A stretch of DNA of 64,000 bases from Pseudomonas sp. dw_612 (GCF_018449725.1 NZ_JAAVVC010000017.1:62001-126000), one strand, 5' to 3'. Positions 55,344 to 63,762 are shown, counted from the first letter of the stretch. Notes: generated from the sequence alone by a model not told the origin. Numbers and translations are program-made.

Positions 55344-57073
55344 TAACGGGCATCTCGGGTGGTGGTCCAGCGTTGCAGGAAAGTCTCGGCATCAACCTCA
55401 CCGGTGATGCGCTGGCTACGGCGTTCGCTGCCATCGGCACCGATCCACAACAGACTTGGCGGCCCCGGCACTTTGTAGCGGCCGAGCAGCTCGCGACTGG
55501 CGGCATTGTCGGCGGTCACGTCCAGCCGGAGCAAGCGCACGTCTTTCAACGCGTCCAGGACCTGCGGTTTGGCGAAGACCTGTTTTTCCATGACTTTGCA
55601 CGACACACACCAGTCGGCGTAGTAATCCAGCAACACCCACTGGCCCTGGGCCTGGGCATCGTCGAGTTCCCGTTGCAGGGCGGCGGGGTCCTTGATCGTG
55701 GCGAACGCGTCATGGCCGACAGGCGCACTGTTTGAGCGAGCGGCGGTGTAAACCTGCAACGGCTTGAACAGATCATCGCTGCCGCCGGCCGCACCAACCA
55801 TCAGCAGACTGCCCCACACCCCGAGCAACAGTGAGCTGGCGCCGAACACTTGGGCGACGCGGCCGAAACCTTCCGATTGCTTCCAGGCACTGTAAGCGGC
55901 GATCAGCAGCAGGGCACCGCACAAGCCGACCCACAGGGATTGATCCAGCACCGGCCGCAGCATCAGCAGCGCAGTAGCGAGGAACAGGAAACCGAACACG
56001 CCTTTGAGCAGGTTCATCCAGGCGCCGGGCTTGGGCAGAAAACGATTGCCGACGGTGACCAGCAATAACAACGGTATGCCCATGCCAATGCCCATGGCGA
56101 ACAGAATCAGCCCGCCATGTAGCGCATTGCCGCTCTGGGCGATGTAGAGCAGGGCACCGGCCAGTGGGGCGGTCATGCACGGGCCGACCAACAGGCCGGA
56201 CAACGCCCCGAGCACCCCGGCGCCGATCAGACTGCCGCCGCGTTGATTGCGCGAGACGTTTTCCAGTCTGTCACGCAACGCCACCGGCAATTGCAGTTCG
56301 AAGAAGCCGAACATCGGCAACGCCAGCAGCACGAAAATCGCCGCGAAACTGCCCAGCAACCATGGATTTTGCAACAACGCCTGGAGGTTCGCCCCCAGCA
56401 GGGAAGCCAGAACGCCCATCGCCGCGTACACCAGCGCCATGCAGATCACATAGCTGGTGGCCAAGGCAAAACCACGCTTGGGCGTGGCGCCGCTGCCGAC
56501 GATCAAACCGGCGAGGATCGGCAGCATCGGTAAGGTGCAAGGGGTGAACGCCAGCAGCAGGCCGAGGCCGAAGAACACCAGCAAACTCCAGCCCAGCGCC
56601 CGCTGTTGCAGGTTGCTGGCCAGGGCCTGGTCCGGGGCTTCATTTGCAACCGACGTCGCCGCCGCTTTCCCCAAGTCCACGATCTGAGTCTGTGGCGGAT
56701 AGCAAAGGCCCGCATCGGCACAGCCCTGGAAACCGACCTTGATCTGACCGGTGGCACCGGCCGGGATCTTCAGTTCCAGGCCTTGGCGATAGACCTGTTG
56801 TTCACCGAAGAACTCATCACTATGAGACTCGCCCACAGGCAACACGGGCTGCTGATCCGCAGCCAGGCCATCGAATTTCAAGCGCTTCTGATACAGGTAA
56901 TAACCGTCGGCGATCTGCCAGAACAGCTGGGTTTCACCGGTGTCCAGGCGTTCAGAGGTGAAGACAAACGCCTGCTCGACTGGGAGGAACTCCGGTTTGG
57001 TCTCGAACGGATTGGTCCCGGCCTGGGCCAGACCCGAGATCAAGAGAGCAAAGAGGAAAAACAGTCGACGCAT
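55343..57073 (-). CDS. dsbD: Thiol:disulfide interchange protein DsbD
   Basis: 576 residues with all three parts: signal peptide and periplasmic alpha domain (residues 20-150, CADAGLCYPPQ), eight membrane helices (CTLPMLPIL, GPCMTAPLAGAL carry the two membrane cysteines), and a C-terminal thioredoxin domain with ADWCVSCKVME. DsbD carries electrons from cytoplasmic thioredoxin to DsbG/DsbE. ATG 57073 gives a normal leader (MRRLFFLFALL). The gap to the hemopexin-like gene holds a direct repeat that may bind the DsbR regulator. Confidence 0.94.
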   Translation of the reverse strand: MRRLFFLFALLISGLAQAGTNPFETKPEFLPVEQAFVFTSERLDTGETQLFWQIADGYYLYQKRLKFDGLAADQQPVLPVGESHSDEFFGEQQVYRQGLELKIPAGATGQIKVGFQGCADAGLCYPPQTQIVDLGKAAATSVANEAPDQALASNLQQRALGWSLLVFFGLGLLLAFTPCTLPMLPILAGLIVGSGATPKRGFALATSYVICMALVYAAMGVLASLLGANLQALLQNPWLLGSFAAIFVLLALPMFGFFELQLPVALRDRLENVSRNQRGGSLIGAGVLGALSGLLVGPCMTAPLAGALLYIAQSGNALHGGLILFAMGIGMGIPLLLLVTVGNRFLPKPGAWMNLLKGVFGFLFLATALLMLRPVLDQSLWVGLCGALLLIAAYSAWKQSEGFGRVAQVFGASSLLLGVWGSLLMVGAAGGSDDLFKPLQVYTAARSNSAPVGHDAFATIKDPAALQRELDDAQAQGQWVLLDYYADWCVSCKVMEKQVFAKPQVLDALKDVRLLRLDVTADNAASRELLGRYKVPGPPSLLWIGADGSERRSQRITGEVDAETFLQRWTTTRDAR

Positions 57074-57114
57074 GGGTAAGCCTTGTCCCGGTGCAAGTGA
57101 GTTGCACAATGGTG

Positions 57115-57145
57115 GGCGGCGATTAACCGATGATTAACCGCCGCC
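57115..57145 (-). promoter_or_regulatory. Direct repeat in the dsbD promoter region, candidate DsbR site
   Basis: Two identical GATTAACCG units at 57121-57129 and 57132-57140, spaced 11 bp start to start as in OmpR-family binding sites, lie inside a GGCGGC/GCCGCC inverted repeat about 45-70 bp before the dsbD start. The GC arms could also form a hairpin ending the upstream gene. Assignment to DsbR is inference. Confidence 0.5.
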
Positions 57146-57166
57146 GGGTCGTCGCGTCAGCGAGAG

Positions 57167-57910
57167 TCAGTCGCGCAAGAGCCCCGGCCAGGTTTTCTCG
57201 CTGACTTTATACGGACCATACTCGACTCGATCTTCCATGATGTTGTAAGTGATGTACTCGTTATTGGTCAGGAAGATGTAGTAGTAACTGTCGACAAATG
57301 CCCGGTCGTTTTGTACGGCAGTAATGATCCGGTCCTTGTACGGTTCCAGGCCGGGCCAGGTCGTGTTGTTGATGGGGACCACTTTCAATGTCGGATGCCC
57401 CTCGTAGTAAGCATCAAAGTTGAAAGGGGATATGTTCAAGTCAAGAATCAGGGATTGACCATTTTTCATGAGAAAACGGAACTGTGCCATGCTGTCGGCG
57501 GAGTCCGTCCACCATGTGCCTGCGATGATGTCATCGAAATAGTAGCCAAGGAGGCTCCACATCGAATTATCAACTGTTTCGATGCTGACAACCTTGTCAT
57601 TGTCCTGGTCGTACTTGCAAACCATCGGTATTTGGCGATCGACATAAAAGAGCCAGAGGTAGTCCTGATCGAAGTTGAAGGTGTTAGCCCTTACGTGGAT
57701 ATCCGTGGTAGTGAAGCCGAATCTCAGGTTTTTGGCATGGACATGAAAATCATGCCAGTTACTGTGGCTGATCGGAGCAGGGTATCCGTCGGGTACCCGG
57801 TTGTCGCCGATATCGAATCGGCTGTAAGTATTACTGTCTTTGAAAAAGAAGAAGATTTTATCTTTGCCCGCGCGCCAATCGACGGCAACAAAGTTTTTTA
57901 ATTCACGCAT
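57167..57910 (-). CDS. Hemopexin-like four-bladed propeller protein, second paralogue
   Basis: 247 residues, no signal peptide. Four repeats can be laid out, each with a DxxAV/ITA start, a YFF/YIF-type strand and a YxxYD-type strand closing with a turn and WPGL: about 4-50 (FFFKDSNTYSRFDI, VPDGYPAPI), 52-115 (LWLFYVD, MVCKYDQ), 120-190 (FRFLMKNGQSLILDLN, TWPGL), 195-247 (ITAVQNDRAFVDSYYYIFLTNNEYITYNI...WPGL). This is the pattern of hemopexin repeats, which form a four-bladed beta-propeller. About 60% identical by eye to its neighbour. ATG 57910 has only a weak ribosome site; TTG 57967 would overlap the upstream stop. Function unknown. Confidence 0.7.
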   Translation of the reverse strand: MRELKNFVAVDWRAGKDKIFFFFKDSNTYSRFDIGDNRVPDGYPAPISHSNWHDFHVHAKNLRFGFTTTDIHVRANTFNFDQDYLWLFYVDRQIPMVCKYDQDNDKVVSIETVDNSMWSLLGYYFDDIIAGTWWTDSADSMAQFRFLMKNGQSLILDLNISPFNFDAYYEGHPTLKVVPINNTTWPGLEPYKDRIITAVQNDRAFVDSYYYIFLTNNEYITYNIMEDRVEYGPYKVSEKTWPGLLRD

Positions 57911-57963
57911 GAACCGATTTCTTTCAGTTTGATTGTGGGGTTTAAGGCTTGAAGTGGTGATGT

Positions 57964-58737
57964 TCAATCATTATCAATTTCCCAGCCGCTTTCATCGTCT
58001 TCAAAAAGCAGGCCCGGCCAAGTGGTTTCATTGATTTGATACGGGCCGTATTCGACTTTGTTCTTTTGGATGTTGTAAGTGATGTATTCGTTATTCGTCA
58101 GGAAAATATAGTAATAGCTGTCGGCCAGTGTCCTGTCGTTTTGTGCAGCGGTAATGACCCGGTCCTTGTAGGGCGCCAGACCAGGCCATGTTTCTTCAGT
58201 GATGGGTTGAAGCAGTATTTCATGGGCCCAGTCGTCAATCGAACGAGGACCGTGCGGTAGATTCCAGTTTAGGAATAGCGAGTTTCCGTCTTTCATGAGG
58301 AATCTGAACGATAGCTTGCGGGGGGCAGGGCTGTGCCACCATGTGCCAGCGGTGATATCGTCAAAATAATCAAGAAGCGGTTTCCATATCGTATCGGCAA
58401 CACGAGAGATCCCTATCACTTTGTCGTCGTCTTGATAGTATTTGCAGACCATTGGCGTGCGGCTGTCATCGTAATAAAACAACCATAGAAAATCCTGATC
58501 GTAGTTGAGCATATCCTCTTCTTGGAAATGGGTAGTAGTGAAGCCGAATCTGATGTTTTTGGCATGTATGTGAAAATCGTGCCAATCACCGAAGCTGACG
58601 TCTGCGGGGTAGCCGTCCGGAACCCGGTTGTCGCCAATGTCGAATCGGCTGTAAGTATTATGGTCTTTGAAAAAGAAGTAGATTTTATCTTTGCCTGCGC
58701 GCCAGTCGACAGCGACAAAGTTTTTAAGTGTTGGCAT
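57964..58737 (-). CDS. Hemopexin-like four-bladed propeller protein, first paralogue
   Basis: 257 residues, no signal peptide or membrane segment. It starts KNFVAVDWRAGKDKIYFFFK and repeats the hemopexin pattern four times, ending with YYYIFLTNNEYITYNI, VEYGPYQI and a final WPGL, then an acidic tail. Hemopexin-fold proteins are rare in bacteria (photopexins of Photorhabdus are one case); whether this one binds heme, metal, protein or carbohydrate cannot be read. AAAGGA lies 9 bases before the ATG. G+C is visibly lower than in the dsb genes on both sides, which fits acquisition by transfer followed by tandem duplication. Confidence 0.7.
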   Translation of the reverse strand: MPTLKNFVAVDWRAGKDKIYFFFKDHNTYSRFDIGDNRVPDGYPADVSFGDWHDFHIHAKNIRFGFTTTHFQEEDMLNYDQDFLWLFYYDDSRTPMVCKYYQDDDKVIGISRVADTIWKPLLDYFDDITAGTWWHSPAPRKLSFRFLMKDGNSLFLNWNLPHGPRSIDDWAHEILLQPITEETWPGLAPYKDRVITAAQNDRTLADSYYYIFLTNNEYITYNIQKNKVEYGPYQINETTWPGLLFEDDESGWEIDND

Positions 58738-59027
58738 CGAGTGAATCCTTTCGTTAGTGGTGTGGCATTAACTTTGCGAGTGGTGAATTTATACGATGTT
58801 TATTGTTTTAGTGGTAATGGGAATATGTTTCTTTTTTTAAACCCGATGAGTCGACGTGATTAGCGTAAAGTTGCCCAGCGGTAACCGTTTAAATCGAGAC
58901 TGACGCGACGGTTTTTTCGCGTGATCGGTACGGCTCGACCAGCGAGCTTCTCGTCCGTCAGCGGGGTTGCCATAATTGCCCCTTAATACTCACCTGCTTG
59001 ACTCACGTTTTTGCTCATGGAGCTCCC
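58738..59027. other. Divergent region between the hemopexin-like genes and dsbR
   Basis: About 290 bp, AT-rich in its first half, normal GC later. No gene is seen. It must hold the promoters of the hemopexin-like pair and of dsbRS. Confidence 0.45.
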
Positions 59028-59708
59028 ATGCACGTACTGGTTTGCGAAGACGACGAGTTGATCGCCAGCGGCATCGTCGCCGGCCTGACCGCCCAAGGCC
59101 TGACCGTGGAGCATGTGGCCACGGCGTCCGCCGCCCGGGCGATGCTCAAGGTCGCCGAGTTCGACGTCATGGTGCTCGACCTCGGGTTGCCGGACGAAGA
59201 CGGCCTCAAGCTGCTGCAGCAGTTGCGCCACAACGGTCTGGAGATTCCGGTGCTGATCCTCACGGCCCGGGATTCGGTCACGGACCGGGTCGATGGCTTG
59301 CAGGCCGGTGCCGACGATTACCTGCTAAAACCCTTCGACCTGCGTGAACTCGCGGCGCGCCTGCACACCTTGCTGCGCCGAGTAGCGGGGCGCAGCGTCA
59401 ACCTGATCGAGCACGGCGCCCTGACGTATGACCCAAGCAGCCGCGAAACCTTGCTCGCCGGCCAACCGGTGGACTTGTCGCGCCGCGAGCAGTCGCTGTT
59501 GCAGGCCTTGCTGCACAACCGTGGCCGGGTGTTGTCCACCGAGCAATTGAAGGACAGCGTCTACGGTTTCAACGACGAACTGGAAAGCAACGCGCTCAAC
59601 GTTCATATCCATCACCTGCGGCGTAAACTCGGCAATGGCATCGTCGAAACGGTGCGTGGCCTGGGCTATCGCCTCGGGCCGGCGGATGGCGGAGATCAAT
59701 CGAAGTGA
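59028..59708 (+). CDS. dsbR: OmpR-family response regulator DsbR
   Basis: 226 residues. The receiver begins MHVLVCEDDELIASG, with acceptor Asp in VMVLDLGLPDEDG and Lys in LLKPFDLREL. The C-terminal winged helix contains LDLSRREQ-type and LESNALNVHIHHLRRKLG segments. Gene order next to dsbDEG matches the P. aeruginosa PA2479-PA2480 system reported as the copper-responsive DsbRS pair that drives dsb genes. ATG 59028 is chosen because the receiver starts there. The kinase gene overlaps its stop. Confidence 0.88.
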   Translation: MHVLVCEDDELIASGIVAGLTAQGLTVEHVATASAARAMLKVAEFDVMVLDLGLPDEDGLKLLQQLRHNGLEIPVLILTARDSVTDRVDGLQAGADDYLLKPFDLRELAARLHTLLRRVAGRSVNLIEHGALTYDPSSRETLLAGQPVDLSRREQSLLQALLHNRGRVLSTEQLKDSVYGFNDELESNALNVHIHHLRRKLGNGIVETVRGLGYRLGPADGGDQSK

Positions 59709-61030
59709 TGAGCCTGCGTTTGCGCCTGAGCCTGACCCTCGGCGCCGCTTTTGCGCTGATCTGGGCCCTGGCGGCGGCCTGGATGCTCAGCGACCTGCGT
59801 AACCAGATGATGTTTTCCCTCGACCAGCGGCTGGTGGCTTCGGCGCGTATGGTCGCCGGCCTGATGGAGCAATTGCCGGCGTTGCCGACCAAGGGCGAGG
59901 GCACGCATTTCAGCGCGGAGCAATTGAATGTCCCCGGTGGCATGGCGTGTCAGGTCAGTTCGTTGCGCGGTGAAATCCTGGCGCGCAGTCACACCGACCC
60001 GCAGCAAACCCTCGAAGCCGAGAAAATGGGCTTCCATGACCAAATGATCGATGGCGCGCCGTGGCGCAGTTTCACCTTGGCGCGCGGCGATCTGCGGATC
60101 ACTACCGCCGACCGGCAGACCGAACGCGAAGCCCTGAACATGTCGATCCTGCTGGCCGCCTCCGTGCCGGTGGGCGTGGCGCTGCTCGGGTGTCTGTGCC
60201 TGCTCTGGCTCGGGATCGGCCAGGGTCTGGCGCCGCTCAATCGCATGCGCGATGCCCTGATGCGCCGCAGCGCCGACTCGCTCGAACCGTTGCAGATTCA
60301 GCCGCTGCCCAGCGAGTTGCAACCGTTGCTCGATACCCAGAATCAACTGTTCCAGCGCATCGGCCGGACCATCGAACGCGAACGCCGCCTCACCGGTGAC
60401 GCCGCCCACGAATTGCGCAGCCCGCTGACCGCGATCAAGACCCACCTGCAAGTGGCACGCATGACCGATGGCGCGGCTCGGGATCAATCCCTGGCCCGGG
60501 CCGAAGAGGGCGCCGACCGTCTGCACCGCACCCTTGAACAATTGCTGCTGCTGGCGCGGGTCGAGGGCAGCTTGTCGTTCGATGACGGCGTGCAATGCAG
60601 CGCCGAACAAGTGGCGAAACTGGCGATTCAGGATGCCGCCAGCGGTGATCGCCAACGCATCAAGTATCAACCTCCGACGAAATGTTCGGCCGCCCCGGTG
60701 CAAATGCCTGCGGTGCTGTCGATTGCCGCGTTGCGCAACCTGCTGGACAACGCCCTGCGCCACACCCCGAGTGACGGGGCTGTGGAGTTGAGCCTGGAAA
60801 CCACCGGCAACCGCGTGCGCTTCGTGGTCCGCGACCATGGGCCGGGGATTGCCGCCGATGACCTGCAACACCTGACCCAACGTTTCTGGCGCAACGGCCA
60901 GAGCACCGGTTGCGGGTTGGGGCTGGCGATTGTCCAGGCGATCGTTCAGCGGTGTGCGTGTACGTTGCATTTCGACAGTCGGCCGGATGGGTTGCGGGTC
61001 GAATTGACGATGCCGCTGCAAACCATCTAA
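59708..61030 (+). CDS. dsbS: Sensor histidine kinase DsbS
   Basis: 440 residues. Two membrane segments (about 9-28 and 140-160) flank a periplasmic sensor of about 110 residues. The cytoplasmic part has HAMP-like sequence, HisKA (GDAAHELRSPLTAIKTHLQ) and HATPase (LRNLLDNALRHTP, DHGPGIA, GCGLGLAIV). One periplasmic cysteine (near GMACQVS) may be relevant, as the P. aeruginosa homologue senses copper; this is inference. ATG 59708 overlaps the dsbR stop (TGATG). Confidence 0.88.
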   Translation: MSLRLRLSLTLGAAFALIWALAAAWMLSDLRNQMMFSLDQRLVASARMVAGLMEQLPALPTKGEGTHFSAEQLNVPGGMACQVSSLRGEILARSHTDPQQTLEAEKMGFHDQMIDGAPWRSFTLARGDLRITTADRQTEREALNMSILLAASVPVGVALLGCLCLLWLGIGQGLAPLNRMRDALMRRSADSLEPLQIQPLPSELQPLLDTQNQLFQRIGRTIERERRLTGDAAHELRSPLTAIKTHLQVARMTDGAARDQSLARAEEGADRLHRTLEQLLLLARVEGSLSFDDGVQCSAEQVAKLAIQDAASGDRQRIKYQPPTKCSAAPVQMPAVLSIAALRNLLDNALRHTPSDGAVELSLETTGNRVRFVVRDHGPGIAADDLQHLTQRFWRNGQSTGCGLGLAIVQAIVQRCACTLHFDSRPDGLRVELTMPLQTI

Positions 61031-61047
61031 CCAACCCCACATTCCTC

Positions 61048-61139
61048 CTGTAGGAGCTGTCGAGTGAAACGAGGCTGCGATCTTTTGATCTTGCTCTCAA
61101 AAACAAGATCAAAAGATCGCAGCCTTCGGCAGCTCCTAC
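61048..61139. repeat. Inverted repeat of the AAGATCGCAG family
   Basis: A long hairpin: CTGTAGGAGCTGTCG...GAGGCTGCGATCTTTTGATCTTG opposite CAAGATCAAAAGATCGCAGCC...GGCAGCTCCTAC. The inner arms pair perfectly over about 20 bp. Between dsbS and the GNAT gene; probably also the dsbRS transcript end. Confidence 0.88.
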
Positions 61140-61248
61140 GGGGATCTCGGTTGCACATCAAATGTAACTTCTCTCCATTAGCCATCCAGGCGCCGGCAGG
61201 GCTATCTTCCCCCGCAGCTTTGACTCAATGGATTGAGGTAGCAGCGCC

Positions 61249-61734
61249 ATGGATGCACCCCTGCACATCTGCAAGGCAACTCCGGCCGACGCCGGCATTA
61301 TCAGCCGGATCGTCGAGCGTTCGATTCGGGTCGGTTGCGTGCTCGACCATCGCAACGACGCGAAAATCGTCGCCGCCTGGACCCACAACAAAACCACCGA
61401 ACACATCCACGCCTGGCTGGCCGACCAACGGTTGTACCTGAACATTGCCTTGCTTCAGGACAAACCGATCGGTGTCGCCATGGCCGCGAGCAGCGGCAAG
61501 ATCGCCTTCTGCTACGTGCAGCCGGAATGGTTTCGCCGTGGCGCCGGGCAGGCCTTGATTCACGACCTGGAAGCCTGGTTGTGCGATCAGGATTTGCACC
61601 AGGTTCGACTCAACAGCACCCGCACCAGCGAAGCCTTTTATCGGCACCTGGGTTATCGCGCCTGCGCTGAAACCTTCAGTGTGGCGGGGTTGCACGCCAT
61701 TCCCATGCATAAGGCACTGACGCCACCTTCATAG
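61249..61734 (+). CDS. GNAT-family N-acetyltransferase
   Basis: 161 residues, GNAT fold: VAMAASSGKIAFCYVQPEWFRRGAGQALIHDLEAWL contains the acetyl-CoA loop (RRGAGQAL). The C-terminus ends EAFYRHLGYRACAE, as usual for the family. Substrate unknown. It sits between dsbRS and pvdH, both on the plus strand; the PvdS promoter is after its stop, so it is not obviously iron-regulated. Confidence 0.85.
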   Translation: MDAPLHICKATPADAGIISRIVERSIRVGCVLDHRNDAKIVAAWTHNKTTEHIHAWLADQRLYLNIALLQDKPIGVAMAASSGKIAFCYVQPEWFRRGAGQALIHDLEAWLCDQDLHQVRLNSTRTSEAFYRHLGYRACAETFSVAGLHAIPMHKALTPPS

Positions 61735-61751
61735 AAAGCTGATCGCGGGTC

Positions 61752-61775
61752 TAAATCCTCAAGCCTCTGATGCGT
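61752..61775 (+). promoter_or_regulatory. PvdS-type promoter of pvdH
   Basis: TAAAT at 61752-61756 and CGT at 61773-61775 with exactly 16 bases between, 102 bp before the pvdH start. A full match to the iron-starvation consensus. Confidence 0.87.
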
Positions 61776-61877
61776 TTCCAGAACAGGAAAACCTGCAAGT
61801 GCGCCCCGTGACCGGAACGCGCACCTGCCCGGTGTGCAGTTTTGGTCACTATCCACAGCGTATTGAGGGGTCGAGAG

Positions 61878-63290
61878 ATGTCAGTCGCTACCAGCCTTAT
61901 CGAAGATCAGCCGGCCCGGGTTGCCCCGGCGCCTGCCGAGACGCTTTACCAGTTCAACGAATCGCCGCTGCTGGCCCGTCAGAACCAGCAGGAATCGAAT
62001 GCCCGCAGCTACCCGCGACGCATTCCCCTGGCACTCAAGCGCGCCAAGGGCATTTATGTCGAAGACGTCGAGGGCCGTCGTTTCATCGATTGCCTGGCCG
62101 GCGCCGGGACGCTGGCGCTGGGGCATAACCACGCGGTGGTGATCGAAGCGATCCAGCAAGTGCTGACCGATGAACTGCCGCTGCACACCCTCGACCTGAC
62201 GACGCCGGTCAAGGATCAGTTCGTCCAGGACTTGTTCGGTTTGTTGCCCCCGGCATTGGCGGCTGAAGCCAAGATTCAGTTCTGCGGCCCTACTGGCACC
62301 GACGCTGTCGAAGCCGCGCTGAAACTGGTGCGCACCGCCACCGGGCGCAGCACCGTGTTGTCGTTCCAGGGCGGTTACCACGGCATGAGCCAGGGCGCAT
62401 TGAGTCTGATGGGCAGCCTGGGGCCGAAAAAGCCTTTGGGCGCCTTGCTCAGCAGCGGCGTGCAGTTCATGCCGTACCCTTACGATTACCGCTGCCCGTT
62501 CGGCCTCGGTGGCGCGCAAGGGGTGCAGGTCAATCTCAACTACCTGGAAAACCTGCTCAATGATCCGGAGGCTGGCGTGCAATTGCCGGCGGCGGTAATC
62601 GTTGAAGTGGTGCAGGGCGAGGGCGGGGTGATTCCGGCGGATCTCGACTGGTTGCGCGGCTTGCGACGCATCACCGAGCAGGCTGGCGTGGCGCTGATCG
62701 TCGATGAAATTCAGAGCGGTTTTGCCCGCACCGGCAAGATGTTTGCCTTCGAACACGCCGGGATCATTCCGGACGTGGTGGTGCTGTCCAAGGCCATCGG
62801 CGGCAGTCTGCCGTTGGCGGTGGTGGTTTATCGCGACTGGCTCGACACCTGGCTGCCGGGTGCGCATGCCGGGACGTTCCGTGGCAATCAGATGGCCATG
62901 GCCGCCGGTTCGGCGGTGATGCGTTACCTGAAAGACAACAACGTCTGCGAACACGCCGCCGCCATGGGCGAACGCCTGAGTGAACACCTGCGCATCCTGC
63001 AACGGGACTTCCCGCAGTTGGGTGATATTCGCGGTCGCGGCCTGATGCTCGGCGTCGAACTGGTCGACCCGAGCGGCACGCCGGACGTGCAGGGCCATCC
63101 GCCGGCATTCGGTCGCCTGGCGCCGCTGGTGCAGCGCGAATGCCTCAAGCGCGGCTTGATCCTCGAACTCGGCGGTCGACATGGCGCAGTGGTGCGCTTC
63201 CTGCCGCCGCTGGTGATCACCGCCACGGAAATCGACCGGGTCGCGGAGATTTTTGGTCGGGCGTTGGCGGCGGCCACGGCCAGCCTCTAA
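61878..63290 (+). CDS. pvdH: L-2,4-diaminobutyrate:2-oxoglutarate aminotransferase PvdH
   Basis: 470 residues, class-III PLP aminotransferase. FCGPTGTDAVEAALKLVRTATGR (substrate/phosphate loop), GGYHGMSQGAL, DEIQSGFARTGKMFAFE and the PLP lysine in LSKAIGGSLP (Lys305). PvdH turns aspartate-4-semialdehyde into L-diaminobutyrate, the residue loaded by the last module of PvdL. ATG 61878 has GAGGGG about 8 bases upstream; ATG 61842 is in frame but the leader does not fit. A PvdS promoter precedes it and an MbtH-like gene follows after 82 bp. Confidence 0.94.
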   Translation: MSVATSLIEDQPARVAPAPAETLYQFNESPLLARQNQQESNARSYPRRIPLALKRAKGIYVEDVEGRRFIDCLAGAGTLALGHNHAVVIEAIQQVLTDELPLHTLDLTTPVKDQFVQDLFGLLPPALAAEAKIQFCGPTGTDAVEAALKLVRTATGRSTVLSFQGGYHGMSQGALSLMGSLGPKKPLGALLSSGVQFMPYPYDYRCPFGLGGAQGVQVNLNYLENLLNDPEAGVQLPAAVIVEVVQGEGGVIPADLDWLRGLRRITEQAGVALIVDEIQSGFARTGKMFAFEHAGIIPDVVVLSKAIGGSLPLAVVVYRDWLDTWLPGAHAGTFRGNQMAMAAGSAVMRYLKDNNVCEHAAAMGERLSEHLRILQRDFPQLGDIRGRGLMLGVELVDPSGTPDVQGHPPAFGRLAPLVQRECLKRGLILELGGRHGAVVRFLPPLVITATEIDRVAEIFGRALAAATASL

Positions 63291-63325
63291 ATTTTCCGGC
63301 GCCTCGAACGTTCCTTCTACATACC

Positions 63326-63346
63326 GGCTGCACGCGCCGTGCAGCC
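63326..63346 (+). other. Perfect hairpin between pvdH and the mbtH-like gene
   Basis: GGCTGCACG CGC CGTGCAGCC, a 9-bp perfect stem with a 3-base loop, 27 bp before the mbtH-like start. No T-tract. It could stabilise or attenuate the message. Confidence 0.6.
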
Positions 63347-63372
63347 CACCCCTACAGCGATGGAGAGACAGC

Positions 63373-63600
63373 ATGACGTCAGTATTCGACCGCGAGGACA
63401 TCCTCTTTCAGGTCGTGGTCAACCACGAAGAGCAATACTCGATCTGGCCCGACTACAAAGCCGTGCCACAAGGCTGGCGCACCGTGGGCAAAAGTGGCCT
63501 GAAGAAAGAATGCCTGGCCTACATCGAAGAAACCTGGACTGATATGCGTCCGCTGAGCTTGCGCCAGAAGATGGAAGAGCAGGCGGCAGTGGCTCACTGA
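63373..63600 (+). CDS. mbtH: MbtH-like NRPS accessory protein
   Basis: 75 residues, full length for the family. The signature residues are visible: NHEEQYSIWPDYKAVPQGW, with the conserved tryptophans, and KKECLAYIEETWTDMRP. MbtH-like proteins bind adenylation domains and are needed for activity of NRPSs such as PvdL. ATG 63373 is preceded by GGAGAGACAGC. It is probably co-transcribed with pvdH and ends at a strong terminator. Confidence 0.95.
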   Translation: MTSVFDREDILFQVVVNHEEQYSIWPDYKAVPQGWRTVGKSGLKKECLAYIEETWTDMRPLSLRQKMEEQAAVAH

Positions 63601-63613
63601 AGTCACTGCGCAT

Positions 63614-63654
63614 AAAAAAACCGCTGATCCGGGTAACGGACAGCGGTTTTTTTT
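63614..63654 (+). terminator. Rho-independent terminator of the pvdH-mbtH unit
   Basis: AAACCGCTG...CAGCGGTTT with a 12-13-base loop, followed by eight T residues, 15 bp after the stop of the mbtH-like gene. Confidence 0.92.
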
Positions 63655-63684
63655 GCCTGGAATTTTTGTCGTTTGTCCGGCCGT

Positions 63685-63762
63685 CTTCGCGAGCAAGCCC
63701 GCTCCCACATTGGATCGGTGGCGCAACGCAAATCCCCTGTGGGAGCGGGCTTGCTCGCGAAG
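63685..63762. repeat. REP pair, GGGC variant
   Basis: CTTCGCGAGCAAGCCCGCTC and its complement about 25 bp apart, in the convergent gap between the mbtH-like gene and the periplasmic binding protein gene. Confidence 0.9.
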
